Shown here: positions 9,031-17,153 of the stretch, piece by piece
How the letters are laid out: every line of letters starts with the position of its first letter
Position numbering within the stretch: the first letter of the stretch is position 1
NCBI RefSeq assembly: GCF_003336805.1
Contig: NZ_QFWJ01000002.1
Location: forward strand, 456,844-520,843
Reading direction: 5' to 3'
Source of the DNA: Marinospirillum perlucidum
GTDB taxonomy: Bacteria; Pseudomonadota; Gammaproteobacteria; Pseudomonadales; Halomonadaceae
DNA: 64,000 nt
The notes under the pieces: model-generated
The model's input: the letters and a program-made list of their open reading frames with translations, nothing else
The model's database searches: none
Told to the model about the DNA's origin: nothing
Translations under genes and position numbers: made by a program

Positions 9031-11067
9031 TCAGTTTTTCAGCAGTTCACGCAGGGCACTGGCGCGGCTTTGGTTTCTCTGCCGCTTGTCTTCTGCCGAT
9101 TCCTTGGGGCTGCCTTTCTTTCCGTGCCAGTCCAGGTCATCTTCGGGCAGTTCATCGAGAAAACGGCTGGGCGTGGAATTGAGCAATTCGCCGTAGGTTT
9201 TACGCTGGCGAGCCAGGGTGAGGGTCAGTTTTTCCTGGGCCCGGGTAATGCCGACATAAGCCAGGCGTCTTTCTTCTTCGATGGTGTCTGCTTCGATGGA
9301 ATTACGATGCGGCAGCAGTTCTTCTTCCATGCCCATCAAAAAGACCTGGGGAAACTCCAGACCCTTGGAAGCATGCAGGGTTAAAAGCTGAACCTTGTCC
9401 GAATCGTCTTCCTCTTCCTGTTGCTCCAGCAAATCCCTTAACACCAGACGTGCGATGGCCTCCTTGATGGTGGCATCCGGGTTGTCTTCCTGCATCCGCT
9501 TGAGGGTTTCGGCCAGGGACTCCAGCAACGTCCAGATATTGGCATAGCGGCGTTCGGCGACAGTGGGTGAGCTGGCATTCTGGTAGAGCCAGGCTTCGTA
9601 ATCCATGTCACGGATCATTTCGCTGATGGCTGCGATGGGGTCATCGGTTTCACAGCGGCGGATAATGCCGTCCAGCCAGTGAGTAAAACGACGCAGGCGC
9701 TCGACCTGGCGTTCGTTGAGGTATTGTTCCAGCCCCATTTCATGGCAGGCAGCAAAGAGGCTGGTTTCACGATCCTTGGCATAAAGAGCGAGTTTTTCCA
9801 GGATGGCTGGCCCGATTTCCCGGCGGGGGATGTTGATGATGCGCAAGAAGGCATTGTCATCGGCCGGATTAATCAGCAGGCGCAGATAGGCCATGATGTC
9901 CTTGATTTCATTGCGCGCAAAAAAGCTGGTGCCACCGCTGATTTTGTAGGGGATCTGCAGGGCCTGGAGCTTGATTTCAACAATGCGTGCCTGGAAATTG
10001 CCGCGATAGAGGATGGCAAAATCCTTCCAGTGGCGGTTTTCCTTGAGCTTGCGAGTCATGATTTCACCGGCAATACGCTCGGCTTCGGCATCTTCGCTGG
10101 CACATTCGATAATTTGAATGGGGTCGCCAAAACCCAGCTGACTCCAAAGGCTTTTTTCGTGCAGATGGGGATTATTGGCGATCAGCTGGTTGGCGACCTT
10201 GAGAATACGACCGGTGGAACGGTAATTTTGTTCCAGTTTGATGATCTTCAGGTTGGCAAAATCCTGACTCAGCTGATTGAGGTTTTCCGGGCGGGCACCT
10301 CGCCAAGCATAGATGGACTGGTCGTCATCGCCCACCACGGTAAAGGTTTTGCGCAGGTCCGTCAGGTATTTAACCAGCCGGTACTGGCTGATATTGGTGT
10401 CCTGGTATTCATCCACCAGCAGGTAGTGCAGACGCTGTTGCCATTTTTCCAGCACCTCGGGATGTTGCTGGAAAAGAAGTACAGGCAGGCGGATCAGGTC
10501 ATCAAAATCAACAGCGTTGTAGGCCCGCAGGTGGCGGTTATAGCTTTCATACACCTGGGCAGCCAGCTGTTCGGATTCATCTTCGGCATGCGAGAGGGCA
10601 ACACCGGGTTCCAGCAGGTCGTTTTTCCAGTTGGAAATCAAATGCTGGACCTGGTTGATCACCTCCGCATCAACCTGGGCATCCTTGTGCATCAGGTCAC
10701 GCAGCAAGGCCTTGGTATCTTCACTGTCAAACAGGGAAAAACCGCTTTTATAACCCAGGTGTTTGACCTCTTTGCGAATAATATCCAGACCCAGGGAATG
10801 GAAGGTCGAGACGGTTAGCCCCTTGGCTTCTTCACGACTGAGCATGCGCCCGACCCTTTCACGCATTTCCCGGGCGGCCTTATTGGTGAAGGTGACTGCA
10901 CAGATATTGCGCGCGGCCATGCCCTGATTGCGAATCAGATAGGCAATCTTGGTGGTAATGACGCTGGTTTTACCGGAACCGGCACCGGCAAGCACCAGTA
11001 AGGGGCTGGTGACCTGCTGGACAGCTTCTAGCTGGCGCTCGTTAAGTCGGGAAAGAAGGGATTTCAT
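9031..11067 (-). CDS. rep: ATP-dependent DNA helicase Rep
   Basis: Rep is a UvrD-family superfamily 1 helicase that moves 3' to 5' on single-stranded DNA and helps replication forks pass bound proteins. The order of motifs is complete: Walker A AGAGSGKT, motif Ia TFTNKAAREM, DEXX motif LLVDEYQDTN, QSIYAWRGA, LEQNYRST, and the C-terminal HASKGLEFPQVFL and VGITRAQEKL. Resemblance to E. coli Rep is close in the first 150 residues (STFHSLGLDIIRKE, SNWKNDLLEPG), so I prefer Rep to UvrD. The start is ATG 11067 (MKSLLSRLNERQ, 678 residues), close to the usual 670-674. It lies 60 bp downstream of trmL on the same strand and ends at a shared terminator. Confidence 0.92.
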   Translation of the reverse strand: MKSLLSRLNERQLEAVQQVTSPLLVLAGAGSGKTSVITTKIAYLIRNQGMAARNICAVTFTNKAAREMRERVGRMLSREEAKGLTVSTFHSLGLDIIRKEVKHLGYKSGFSLFDSEDTKALLRDLMHKDAQVDAEVINQVQHLISNWKNDLLEPGVALSHAEDESEQLAAQVYESYNRHLRAYNAVDFDDLIRLPVLLFQQHPEVLEKWQQRLHYLLVDEYQDTNISQYRLVKYLTDLRKTFTVVGDDDQSIYAWRGARPENLNQLSQDFANLKIIKLEQNYRSTGRILKVANQLIANNPHLHEKSLWSQLGFGDPIQIIECASEDAEAERIAGEIMTRKLKENRHWKDFAILYRGNFQARIVEIKLQALQIPYKISGGTSFFARNEIKDIMAYLRLLINPADDNAFLRIINIPRREIGPAILEKLALYAKDRETSLFAACHEMGLEQYLNERQVERLRRFTHWLDGIIRRCETDDPIAAISEMIRDMDYEAWLYQNASSPTVAERRYANIWTLLESLAETLKRMQEDNPDATIKEAIARLVLRDLLEQQEEEDDSDKVQLLTLHASKGLEFPQVFLMGMEEELLPHRNSIEADTIEEERRLAYVGITRAQEKLTLTLARQRKTYGELLNSTPSRFLDELPEDDLDWHGKKGSPKESAEDKRQRNQSRASALRELLKN

Positions 11068-11127
11068 CAGAATCGCTACTGGCTGCAAAAAAACAATTCT
11101 AGCAGGCTGATCGGTCGGGTGTCCTGT

Positions 11128-11613
11128 TTACTGGTTGGGGCTGGCCGTCAGCTGGGCACCCTTGAAGTCGAGTTGCCGCCAGGCTTCATAGACGATCAGG
11201 GCTGCTGCATTGGATAGATTGAGGCTGCGACTCCCGGGCAGCATGGGGATACGGATTTTTTGTTCACCTGGCAGGGTGTCGAGAAGACTGGCAGGGAGTC
11301 CGCGAGTTTCCGGGCCAAACAGGAGGAGGTCATCGTCACGGTATTCAATCTGGTGGTAAGGCTGACTGCCCTTGGTGGTCAGGGCCAGAAGGCGTCCGGG
11401 CTGCACACTGTCGAGCAGATCCTCCATGCTGGTGTGCAGGGTGATGCTGGCCCATTCGTGGTAATCCAATCCGGCGCGGCGTAAACGCTTGTCATCCAGA
11501 ACAAAACCCAGGGGTTCGATCAGATGCAGGCGAAAGCCGGTATTGGCGGCCAGACGGATGATGTTACCCGTGTTGGGCGGAATTTCGGGTTGGTAAAGTG
11601 CTATATCCGGCAT
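11128..11613 (-). CDS. trmL: tRNA (cytidine(34)/uridine(34)-2'-O)-methyltransferase TrmL
   Basis: TrmL is a SPOUT-class methyltransferase that 2'-O-methylates the wobble base of two tRNA-Leu species using S-adenosylmethionine. The 161-residue protein shows the family blocks: an N-terminal [23 protein letters not shown], the middle [12 protein letters not shown], and the C-terminal knot [21 protein letters not shown] that binds the methyl donor. Length fits TrmL (157 in E. coli). AGGAG lies 6 bases before the ATG. It is followed by rep on the same strand, with no functional link that I can see. Confidence 0.93.
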   Translation of the reverse strand: MPDIALYQPEIPPNTGNIIRLAANTGFRLHLIEPLGFVLDDKRLRRAGLDYHEWASITLHTSMEDLLDSVQPGRLLALTTKGSQPYHQIEYRDDDLLLFGPETRGLPASLLDTLPGEQKIRIPMLPGSRSLNLSNAAALIVYEAWRQLDFKGAQLTASPNQ

Positions 11614-11686
11614 GGAGAACTCCTCTGTGCCAGCCGATTATAGCACCTTCCCGTGATCGAGCCCTGCTTGCAAGTAGAAGCCCCGC

Positions 11687-13126
11687 CTAGTGTTCCTCAT
11701 CATCCTGGGCGCTCTTGATACCCAGTTCCTTCAGCTTGCGGGTCAGGGTGTTACGGCCCCAGCCCAGCAGCTCGGCCGCATCCCGCTTACGCCCGCCGGT
11801 GTGCTTGAGGGCAGCATGAATCATGATGCTTTCAAAGGCCGGAATGGCTTTTTCCAGTAGATTGCTTTCCCCGCGCATCAGTGCCTGTTCGGCCCAGTAT
11901 TTGAGCGAGGCTTCCCAGTCACTGGCAATGCGGTTGGGTGTTTTTGCCAGCAGTTCCGGTGGCAGGTCTTCCACCAGGACTTCACGCCCGGAGGCCATGA
12001 CGGTCAGCCAGCGACAGGTGTTTTGTAGCTGGCGCACGTTACCGGGCCAATCCAGCCGACACATGTAGTCGATGGTTTCCTGCTTGAGAAGCTTGGTTTC
12101 GGTATTGAGTTCACTGGCTGCTGCGGCCAGGAAATGCTTGGCCAGACGGGGTATGTCTTCGCGCCTGTCTTTCAGTGAAGGCAGGTGAACGCGGATGACA
12201 TTCAGACGGTGGAAAAGGTCTTCACGAAAACCACCGGCCTCCACCAGACGTTCCAGATCCTGGTGGGTAGCGGCGATGATGCGCACATCCACCTTGACTG
12301 CGGTGTGACCGCCCACCCGGTAGAACTCGCCATCGGCCAGCACACGCAGAAGGCGCGTCTGGGTTTCAGCAGGCATATCCCCGATTTCATCCAGAAAGAG
12401 GGTGCCACCATTGGCCTGTTCAAAGCGCCCCTGGCGTTGAGCCGTGGCCCCGGTGAAGGCACCTTTTTCGTGGCCGAAAAGTTCCGACTCAATCAGATCC
12501 TTGGGAATGGCCGCCATATTTAGGGCGATAAAAGGATGGCGTGAGCGCGGGCTGTGTTGATGCAGGGCCTGGGCCACTAGCTCTTTACCGGTACCGGATT
12601 CACCGTTGATCAGAACGGTAATCGTGGAATGAGAAAGACGCCCGATTGCCCGGAATACCTCCTGCATGGCGGGAGCTTCACCAATGATCTCGGTGTTTTC
12701 CTGGGTTTGCGGGCTGGTATTGCTGTTCTGCTCCGATTTGGCTTTTTGCTCCTCGGCATGAGTCAGGGCTCTTTGCACCAGAGAAACGGCTTCATCGACA
12801 TCAAAAGGCTTGGGCAGATACTCGAAAGCACCCCCCTGGTAGGAAGCCACGGCACTTTCCAGGTCGGAATGGGCGGTCATGATGATCACCGGCAGAGCGG
12901 GATAGAGTTCGCCGACTTGTTTGAGCAGGTCGAGGCCATCGGTTCCCGGCATACGGATGTCGGTAATCAGTACATCCGGAGCCTGGCGGACCAGTTGCCT
13001 TAAAGCCGTATCCGCACGATCAAAGGTAGTGACCTGGATGCTGGCCTGCTCCAGTGCTTTTTCCAGTACCCAGCGAATGGAGCGGTCGTCGTCGATGACC
13101 CAAACATGACCCTTGGTGATACTCAT
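11687..13126 (-). CDS. ntrC: Nitrogen regulation response regulator NtrC
   Basis: NtrC activates sigma54 promoters of nitrogen-scavenging genes after phosphorylation by NtrB. Receiver domain residues 1-120 have the phospho-acceptor D56 (LITDIRMPG), T84 and K106. The AAA+ domain has Walker A GESGTGKE (175-182), the sigma54-contact loop GAFTGA (222-227) and Walker B GTLFLDEIGD. The C-terminal Fis-type helix-turn-helix reads DAAELLGWGRNTLTRKL. Length 479 is normal. Its start overlaps the ntrB stop by 4 bases (ATGA), so translation is coupled. Sites resembling its consensus lie upstream of ntrB (14385-14401) and of the guanidine operon (33574-33590), which suggests two targets in this window. Confidence 0.96.
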   Translation of the reverse strand: MSITKGHVWVIDDDRSIRWVLEKALEQASIQVTTFDRADTALRQLVRQAPDVLITDIRMPGTDGLDLLKQVGELYPALPVIIMTAHSDLESAVASYQGGAFEYLPKPFDVDEAVSLVQRALTHAEEQKAKSEQNSNTSPQTQENTEIIGEAPAMQEVFRAIGRLSHSTITVLINGESGTGKELVAQALHQHSPRSRHPFIALNMAAIPKDLIESELFGHEKGAFTGATAQRQGRFEQANGGTLFLDEIGDMPAETQTRLLRVLADGEFYRVGGHTAVKVDVRIIAATHQDLERLVEAGGFREDLFHRLNVIRVHLPSLKDRREDIPRLAKHFLAAAASELNTETKLLKQETIDYMCRLDWPGNVRQLQNTCRWLTVMASGREVLVEDLPPELLAKTPNRIASDWEASLKYWAEQALMRGESNLLEKAIPAFESIMIHAALKHTGGRKRDAAELLGWGRNTLTRKLKELGIKSAQDDEEH

Positions 13127-14232
13127 GAGCTAGCTCCTGTTTCAGGTGTCGCTTCTGGCGGAGGCCCGGCATCCAGGGGCAGCAGAAGAACAAATTCAGT
13201 GTGTCCCGGGCGGCTGGTGCATTCGATCAATCCCTGGTGTTTTTGCAGGGCCGCCTGGGCGATGGTCAGCCCCAGGCCGGTGCCTTCGGCACGACCACTG
13301 ACCATGGGATAAAAGATATTTTCCAGCATGCCTTCGGGTATGCCCGGGCCGTTGTCGATAATCTTGACCTGGCAAACCAGGCGATGGCGCTCGGCACCCA
13401 GAGTGAACTGGCGCTTGGCCCGGCTTTGTAGTTGGATGCGGCCGTTGGACTGGCCGGATTCAATCAGGGCTTGCATGGAATTGCGTACCACATTAAGTAC
13501 CGCCTGGATCAGTTGCTCCTTGTCACCCAGAAATTCCGGCAGACTGGGATCATAGTCGCGAACCAGCTTGATCTGCTCGCCAAACTCGGCCTGGGCCAGA
13601 GTGTAGACCCTTTCCAGCACTTCATGGATATTGAGCATTTCCAGGCTCGGCAGGTGTCTGGGGCCGAGCATGCGATCCACCAGATTTCTCAGGCGGTCGG
13701 CTTCATTGATAATGACCTGGGTGTAATCCTTCAGGTCCTGGTTGGGCAGAGTGCGTTCCAGTAATTGCGCTGCACCACGAATACCGCCCAGTGGATTCTT
13801 GATTTCATGGGCCATGCCGCGCACCAGCGCACGGACGGTTTCCTGCTTGTTAACCAACTCTTCTTCACGGGAAATACGCAGCTGACGATCACGGGGAAAA
13901 ACTTCCAGGATGACCTGGGTATTGATCAGTTCAGCGATGGGGGATGCCGTGTAATCCACGGTGATGGTTTCGCCGTTATGAAGCTGAAAGAGGGCTTCAC
14001 GCTTGGTGTAAGGATGGCCGGTGTCGGCGGCGTGAACCAGGGTATCCAGACCGGAATCAGGTTCCTGGAAAAGCTGGGTGATGGGTTGATTGCGAAATCG
14101 AGTCAAACTGGCTGCCAGGAGCATCTCCGCTGCAGGATTCATGTAGATTAGCTGCAAATCCTGCTCCAGTAGCAGGACTGCAGTGGTCAGATTCTCGAGC
14201 AGATGGCGTGGCAATTCCGGAGCCGAATTCAT
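13123..14232 (-). CDS. ntrB: Nitrogen regulation sensor kinase NtrB
   Basis: NtrB is a cytosolic histidine kinase/phosphatase that sets NtrC phosphorylation according to PII signals. The 369-residue protein has an N-terminal PAS domain (about 10-120), a HisKA helix with the phosphorylated histidine in GMAHEIKNPLGGIRGAAQLL, and a HATPase domain with N, G1 and G2 boxes (VLNVVRNSMQAL, IIDNGPGIP, GTGLGLTIAQ). There is no membrane segment, as expected. It is the first gene of an ntrBC operon; glnA, often its upstream neighbour, is not present, and the operon has its own candidate sigma54 promoter at 14293-14309. Confidence 0.95.
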   Translation of the reverse strand: MNSAPELPRHLLENLTTAVLLLEQDLQLIYMNPAAEMLLAASLTRFRNQPITQLFQEPDSGLDTLVHAADTGHPYTKREALFQLHNGETITVDYTASPIAELINTQVILEVFPRDRQLRISREEELVNKQETVRALVRGMAHEIKNPLGGIRGAAQLLERTLPNQDLKDYTQVIINEADRLRNLVDRMLGPRHLPSLEMLNIHEVLERVYTLAQAEFGEQIKLVRDYDPSLPEFLGDKEQLIQAVLNVVRNSMQALIESGQSNGRIQLQSRAKRQFTLGAERHRLVCQVKIIDNGPGIPEGMLENIFYPMVSGRAEGTGLGLTIAQAALQKHQGLIECTSRPGHTEFVLLLPLDAGPPPEATPETGASS

Positions 14233-14292
14233 GCTGGTCTCAAATGGCTAGTCTCTGAAAAAGGGCGTCTTGGCAGTTTTGGGCAAACTTAA

Positions 14293-14309
14293 TGCAAAAG
14301 TCGCACCAA
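14293..14309 (-). promoter_or_regulatory. Sigma54 (-24/-12) promoter of ntrBC
   Basis: The reverse strand reads TTGGTGCGACTTTTGCA. It keeps the essential GG and GC with exactly 10 bases between them and resembles the consensus TTGGCACG-N4-TTGCA. The predicted start of transcription is near 14282, about 50 bases before the ntrB start codon. Sigma54 control of ntrBC implies that NtrC raises its own level under nitrogen limitation. Confidence 0.7.
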
Positions 14310-14384
14310 CATGGTTAATTCCTGTTGGTCCAGCAGGCTTGGGGAAATTCACCCTCTTCTAACCGTCAGCTTTAGAGAAAGTAT

Positions 14385-14401
14385 TGCACTATAAGTGTGC
14401 T
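14385..14401. promoter_or_regulatory. Candidate NtrC enhancer site upstream of ntrBC
   Basis: TGCACTATAAGTGTGCT is a near-dyad close to the NtrC consensus (TGCACC, five bases, GGTGCA). Its centre is about 110 bp upstream of the predicted sigma54 start, the usual enhancer distance. A weaker half-matching dyad (CGCACCAACATGGTTAA, 14302-14318) overlaps the promoter itself. Confidence 0.5.
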
Positions 14402-14436
14402 TTTTTCCAGTCGAGGCTCTTTTGTGGTGCGTCTGT

Positions 14437-16077
14437 CTATTGGGGAGGGATATCCAGAGGTGGCAGGTTTTCAGCCTGGGATTTGGGGAAGATTAGACTG
14501 AAGCGTGCCCCGCCAAGGTGAGGGCTGCGATCGACCAGTGCACTGCCGCGGTGCCAATAGATGATCCGCTGCACAATCGAAAGCCCCAAACCATAGCCGC
14601 CCGAGCTACGGGTACGACTGTCGTCCAGGCGAGAAAAGGGCATGAAGACACGTTGCCAGTCTTCTTCAGGGATGCCGGCGCCGTCATCTTCGACATCCAC
14701 GCGCAGATTGTCAGCCTCCAGATGGCAGGTGATATGGATGCGTGCCTGGGCATAGCGAACGGCATTACCCACCAGGTTCTGAATAGCGCGTTGAAAATAG
14801 CGGCCTTCCAGATCTGCTTCAGTGGTGAAGTGGCCGGGGTTTTCGATCAAAAGCTGCAGTTCCATATCGGGATTAACCCGCTGAAAACCGGAGATGACAT
14901 CTTCCAGCAAGCCTTCCACGTCCTGATTGACAAACTGCAGTTGAAGCTTTTCCTGGCCGAGGCGGGCATAGGTCAGAATTTCATCAATCAGGGTGTCCAG
15001 CTCATCAATATCCTTGTCGATCCCCTGAACCTGACGAACCAGTTCCTGATGCGGGCGCTCCTCTTCGCTCAGGTCTTCAATCATCTGCAGGCCGAAACGA
15101 ATTCGGGCGACCGGTGTTCTCAGTTCATGGGAAACCGCATGAATCATTTCCTGCTGGGTTCTCAGCAGGCGCTGGATCTGCTCGGCCATGTGGTTGAAGG
15201 CGGCAGCGAGCTTGCCAATAAAATCCTTTTCCTGCTCGGCAACCCGGGCCTTGAGATTGCCTGCGGCGAGTTGACTGGAGGCTCTTTCCAAAGATCTCAG
15301 GCGTTCGCCCAAGCCATGCAGGAACCACCAGATACTCATGGCCAGAATAGCAAAGGAAGCCAGGAAAATACCGCCGAGTAGCGGGAAGGGGTAGGGATTG
15401 AAAAATTCTACAGGTCCTAGTTTCAACCAGTGGTTTTCATTCAATTGGATGTAGCCGACCAGGCTGGCAGGATTTTCCTGGTACCAGGTCACCAGCTGTC
15501 CAGGCGCAGAAGTTTGTTGCTGCAGGTCGGGGGCTTCAATAAAAGGGGTGTCGATAGGCTGCAAAGGATAGGCGTAGAGGGATTGGTAATCCTGCAGTAG
15601 TTGGAAGTCACTGTCTTCCTTCAGGCGGTGATACCAGAGGCGTGCAGTGGCTCTCAGTTGCTGTTCAGTCAGCTGCTGGAAATCAGTGGTGAGTAGCCAG
15701 CCTTGGTTGCGGGTAGGGTAGTAAACCCTGAGATCGCCATTTTGCTGTTCTTGCAGTAGAAGGCGCCTTTCATTCAGGCGTTTTTTTTGCAGTCCACTCA
15801 GTTCCAGTGTGTTTTCACGAACGAGCTGAAGGTCCAGCCCTGTTTCCTGGCGTAATTGTTGAAGCCAGTGATCACGTGACTGGGGGGTGTTGAATTGCTC
15901 TTGAGTCAGACTGGCAAAAAGGCCGCTTAAGAGGTTTTCCTGATGAGCTTCCAGGCGCACCTGATTGGCCAGGGTGACCAGCAGCGTACCCAGAAGCAGG
16001 ATGCTGATCAGGGCAGCAAATACACCCAGATAAACCCTGAGAAAGATATTATCCAGGCGTCGGCGAAACAGGCGCAA
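14437..16077 (-). CDS. RstB-like membrane sensor histidine kinase
   Basis: A 546-residue two-component kinase. A first membrane segment (about 14-37) and a second (about 230-250) enclose a periplasmic sensor domain of some 190 residues. A HAMP linker follows, then HisKA with the phosphorylated histidine in MIHAVSHELRTPVARIRFGLQM and a HATPase domain (QNLVGNAVRYA, DDGAGIP, GYGLGLSIVQRI). The VSHELRTPVARIRFG stretch resembles RstB. It lies 3 bp after the cognate regulator gene on the same strand. The signal is unknown; in enteric bacteria RstAB is tied to Mg2+/acid circuits, but nothing here supports transferring that role. Confidence 0.88.
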   Translation of the reverse strand: MRLFRRRLDNIFLRVYLGVFAALISILLLGTLLVTLANQVRLEAHQENLLSGLFASLTQEQFNTPQSRDHWLQQLRQETGLDLQLVRENTLELSGLQKKRLNERRLLLQEQQNGDLRVYYPTRNQGWLLTTDFQQLTEQQLRATARLWYHRLKEDSDFQLLQDYQSLYAYPLQPIDTPFIEAPDLQQQTSAPGQLVTWYQENPASLVGYIQLNENHWLKLGPVEFFNPYPFPLLGGIFLASFAILAMSIWWFLHGLGERLRSLERASSQLAAGNLKARVAEQEKDFIGKLAAAFNHMAEQIQRLLRTQQEMIHAVSHELRTPVARIRFGLQMIEDLSEEERPHQELVRQVQGIDKDIDELDTLIDEILTYARLGQEKLQLQFVNQDVEGLLEDVISGFQRVNPDMELQLLIENPGHFTTEADLEGRYFQRAIQNLVGNAVRYAQARIHITCHLEADNLRVDVEDDGAGIPEEDWQRVFMPFSRLDDSRTRSSGGYGLGLSIVQRIIYWHRGSALVDRSPHLGGARFSLIFPKSQAENLPPLDIPPQ

Positions 16078-16080
16078 GGT

Positions 16081-16818
16081 TTAGACTTCCTTGACGAAAA
16101 GATAGCCTTTACTACGAACCGTCTTGATGCGGCGAGGGTGCATGGGGTCATCCCCGACCTTGGGACGGATACGGGAAACCCGCACATCAATCGAGCGGTC
16201 CTGGCCGTCGTATTCGATGCCGCGCAGCGCAGTGAAGATTTCTTCACGGGTCAGTACGCGACCGGCATTGGATGCCAGCAGCCAGAGAAGATCAAACTCG
16301 GCACTGGTCAGATCAATGCTCTCGTCTTTCAACCAGGCTTCGCGCATGGCGCTATCAATGACCAGATCACCAAATTCCAGGCGTGAAGCTTCTGGTTCCT
16401 GGGTTTCCAGTTGGGCTGTCGGCTGGGTTTCGGTGCGTCTCAGCAAGGCACGGATACGGGCAAGAAGAACCCGGGGGCGGACGGGTTTGGCGACATAGTC
16501 ATCCGCTCCCATTTCCAGACCCAGTACCTGATCCATGTCATCAGTACGGGCGGTCAGCATCAGGATGGGGACTTCGTTGTTCATCTTGACCTTGCGGCAG
16601 ATGCTTAAGCCGTCTTCGCCGGGAAGCATGACATCGAGAATAACCAGGTCGGGATTCTCGTTGGCAATTCGTTCGGCAGCATTGGAACCATCGCTTTCAA
16701 CACTGATCTGAAAGCCGTTGCCTTCAAGATATTCTTTCGTCAGCGATGCCAGGCGGGCATCATCTTCAACAATTAGAATGCGGGGCGATAGGTTTGCGTC
16801 CACTGTTTGCTCTCTCAC
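16081..16818 (-). CDS. RstA-like OmpR/PhoB-family response regulator
   Basis: The 245-residue protein has a receiver domain (acidic pair VEDD, phospho-acceptor in LVILDVMLPGEDGL, T in MLTARTDD, K in YVAKPVRP) and a winged-helix DNA-binding domain ending in RRIKTVRSKGYLFVKEV. The stretch RGIEYDGQDRSIDVRVSRIRPKVGDD is characteristic of RstA. It is the first gene of the pair with the RstB-like kinase and is divergent from nrdA. The 335 bp between the two starts must carry promoters for both, but I could not place the rstA one. Confidence 0.9.
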   Translation of the reverse strand: MREQTVDANLSPRILIVEDDARLASLTKEYLEGNGFQISVESDGSNAAERIANENPDLVILDVMLPGEDGLSICRKVKMNNEVPILMLTARTDDMDQVLGLEMGADDYVAKPVRPRVLLARIRALLRRTETQPTAQLETQEPEASRLEFGDLVIDSAMREAWLKDESIDLTSAEFDLLWLLASNAGRVLTREEIFTALRGIEYDGQDRSIDVRVSRIRPKVGDDPMHPRRIKTVRSKGYLFVKEV

Positions 16819-17033
16819 TTATAGTTCCCAGTTGGCGTTCTGATTAGCATCATACCTTAATCGACGCCGGTTGAAAGACCTGGATCATAATTGCTGCCAG
16901 GTGAAAGGCCATAGGCGATGATTTTGCTCAATGATCTACCTAAAACTTAATACAAAAATTTCATTAAGACAAAAAAGCTAAACTTCTTCGGGCCTTGAAG
17001 CCAAAAAATCGGCTGCAGGATTTGTTGCACATT

Positions 17034-17042
17034 TTGTCCACA
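17034..17042 (+). promoter_or_regulatory. DnaA-box-like site upstream of nrdA
   Basis: TTGTCCACA differs from the strong DnaA box TTATCCACA at one base and lies 112 bp before the nrdA start. In E. coli the nrdAB promoter is bound by DnaA, so the position makes sense. One nine-base match alone is weak evidence. Confidence 0.4.
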
Positions 17043-17071
17043 GGATACCCACTTGCAGAAGCGGCAAAACA

Positions 17072-17115
17072 ACACTATCTTGTGCTTCGTTTTCAAAGAG
17101 GCCCTATATATAGGG
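17072..17115 (+). promoter_or_regulatory. Candidate NrdR boxes in the nrdAB promoter
   Basis: Two dyads lie about three helical turns apart. The first is ACACTATCTTGTGC (17072-17085), the second the perfect palindrome CCCTATATATAGGG (17102-17115). NrdR, the ATP/dATP-sensing repressor of ribonucleotide reductase genes, binds paired 16 bp boxes of the type ACACWATATATWGWGT at about this spacing. The second box fits well, the first only in its left half. The remaining 16819-17071 region has no gene. Confidence 0.5.
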
Positions 17116-17153
17116 TTTTTATAGGGTTATTCATCGACAGAGACCAAGGCAGA

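Noticed and set aside
9679..10818. 379-residue plus-strand frame opposite rep
   Set aside because: Mirror of the well-conserved rep gene in another frame.
14267..14283. Plus-strand sigma54-like sequence TTGGCAGTTTTGGGC
   Set aside because: Lacks the GC at the -12 position and no plus-strand gene follows.
16995..17153. In-frame N-terminal extension of nrdA
   Set aside because: No ribosome site, overlaps the DnaA-like and NrdR-like sites, and the ATG at 17154 has AAGG at good spacing.
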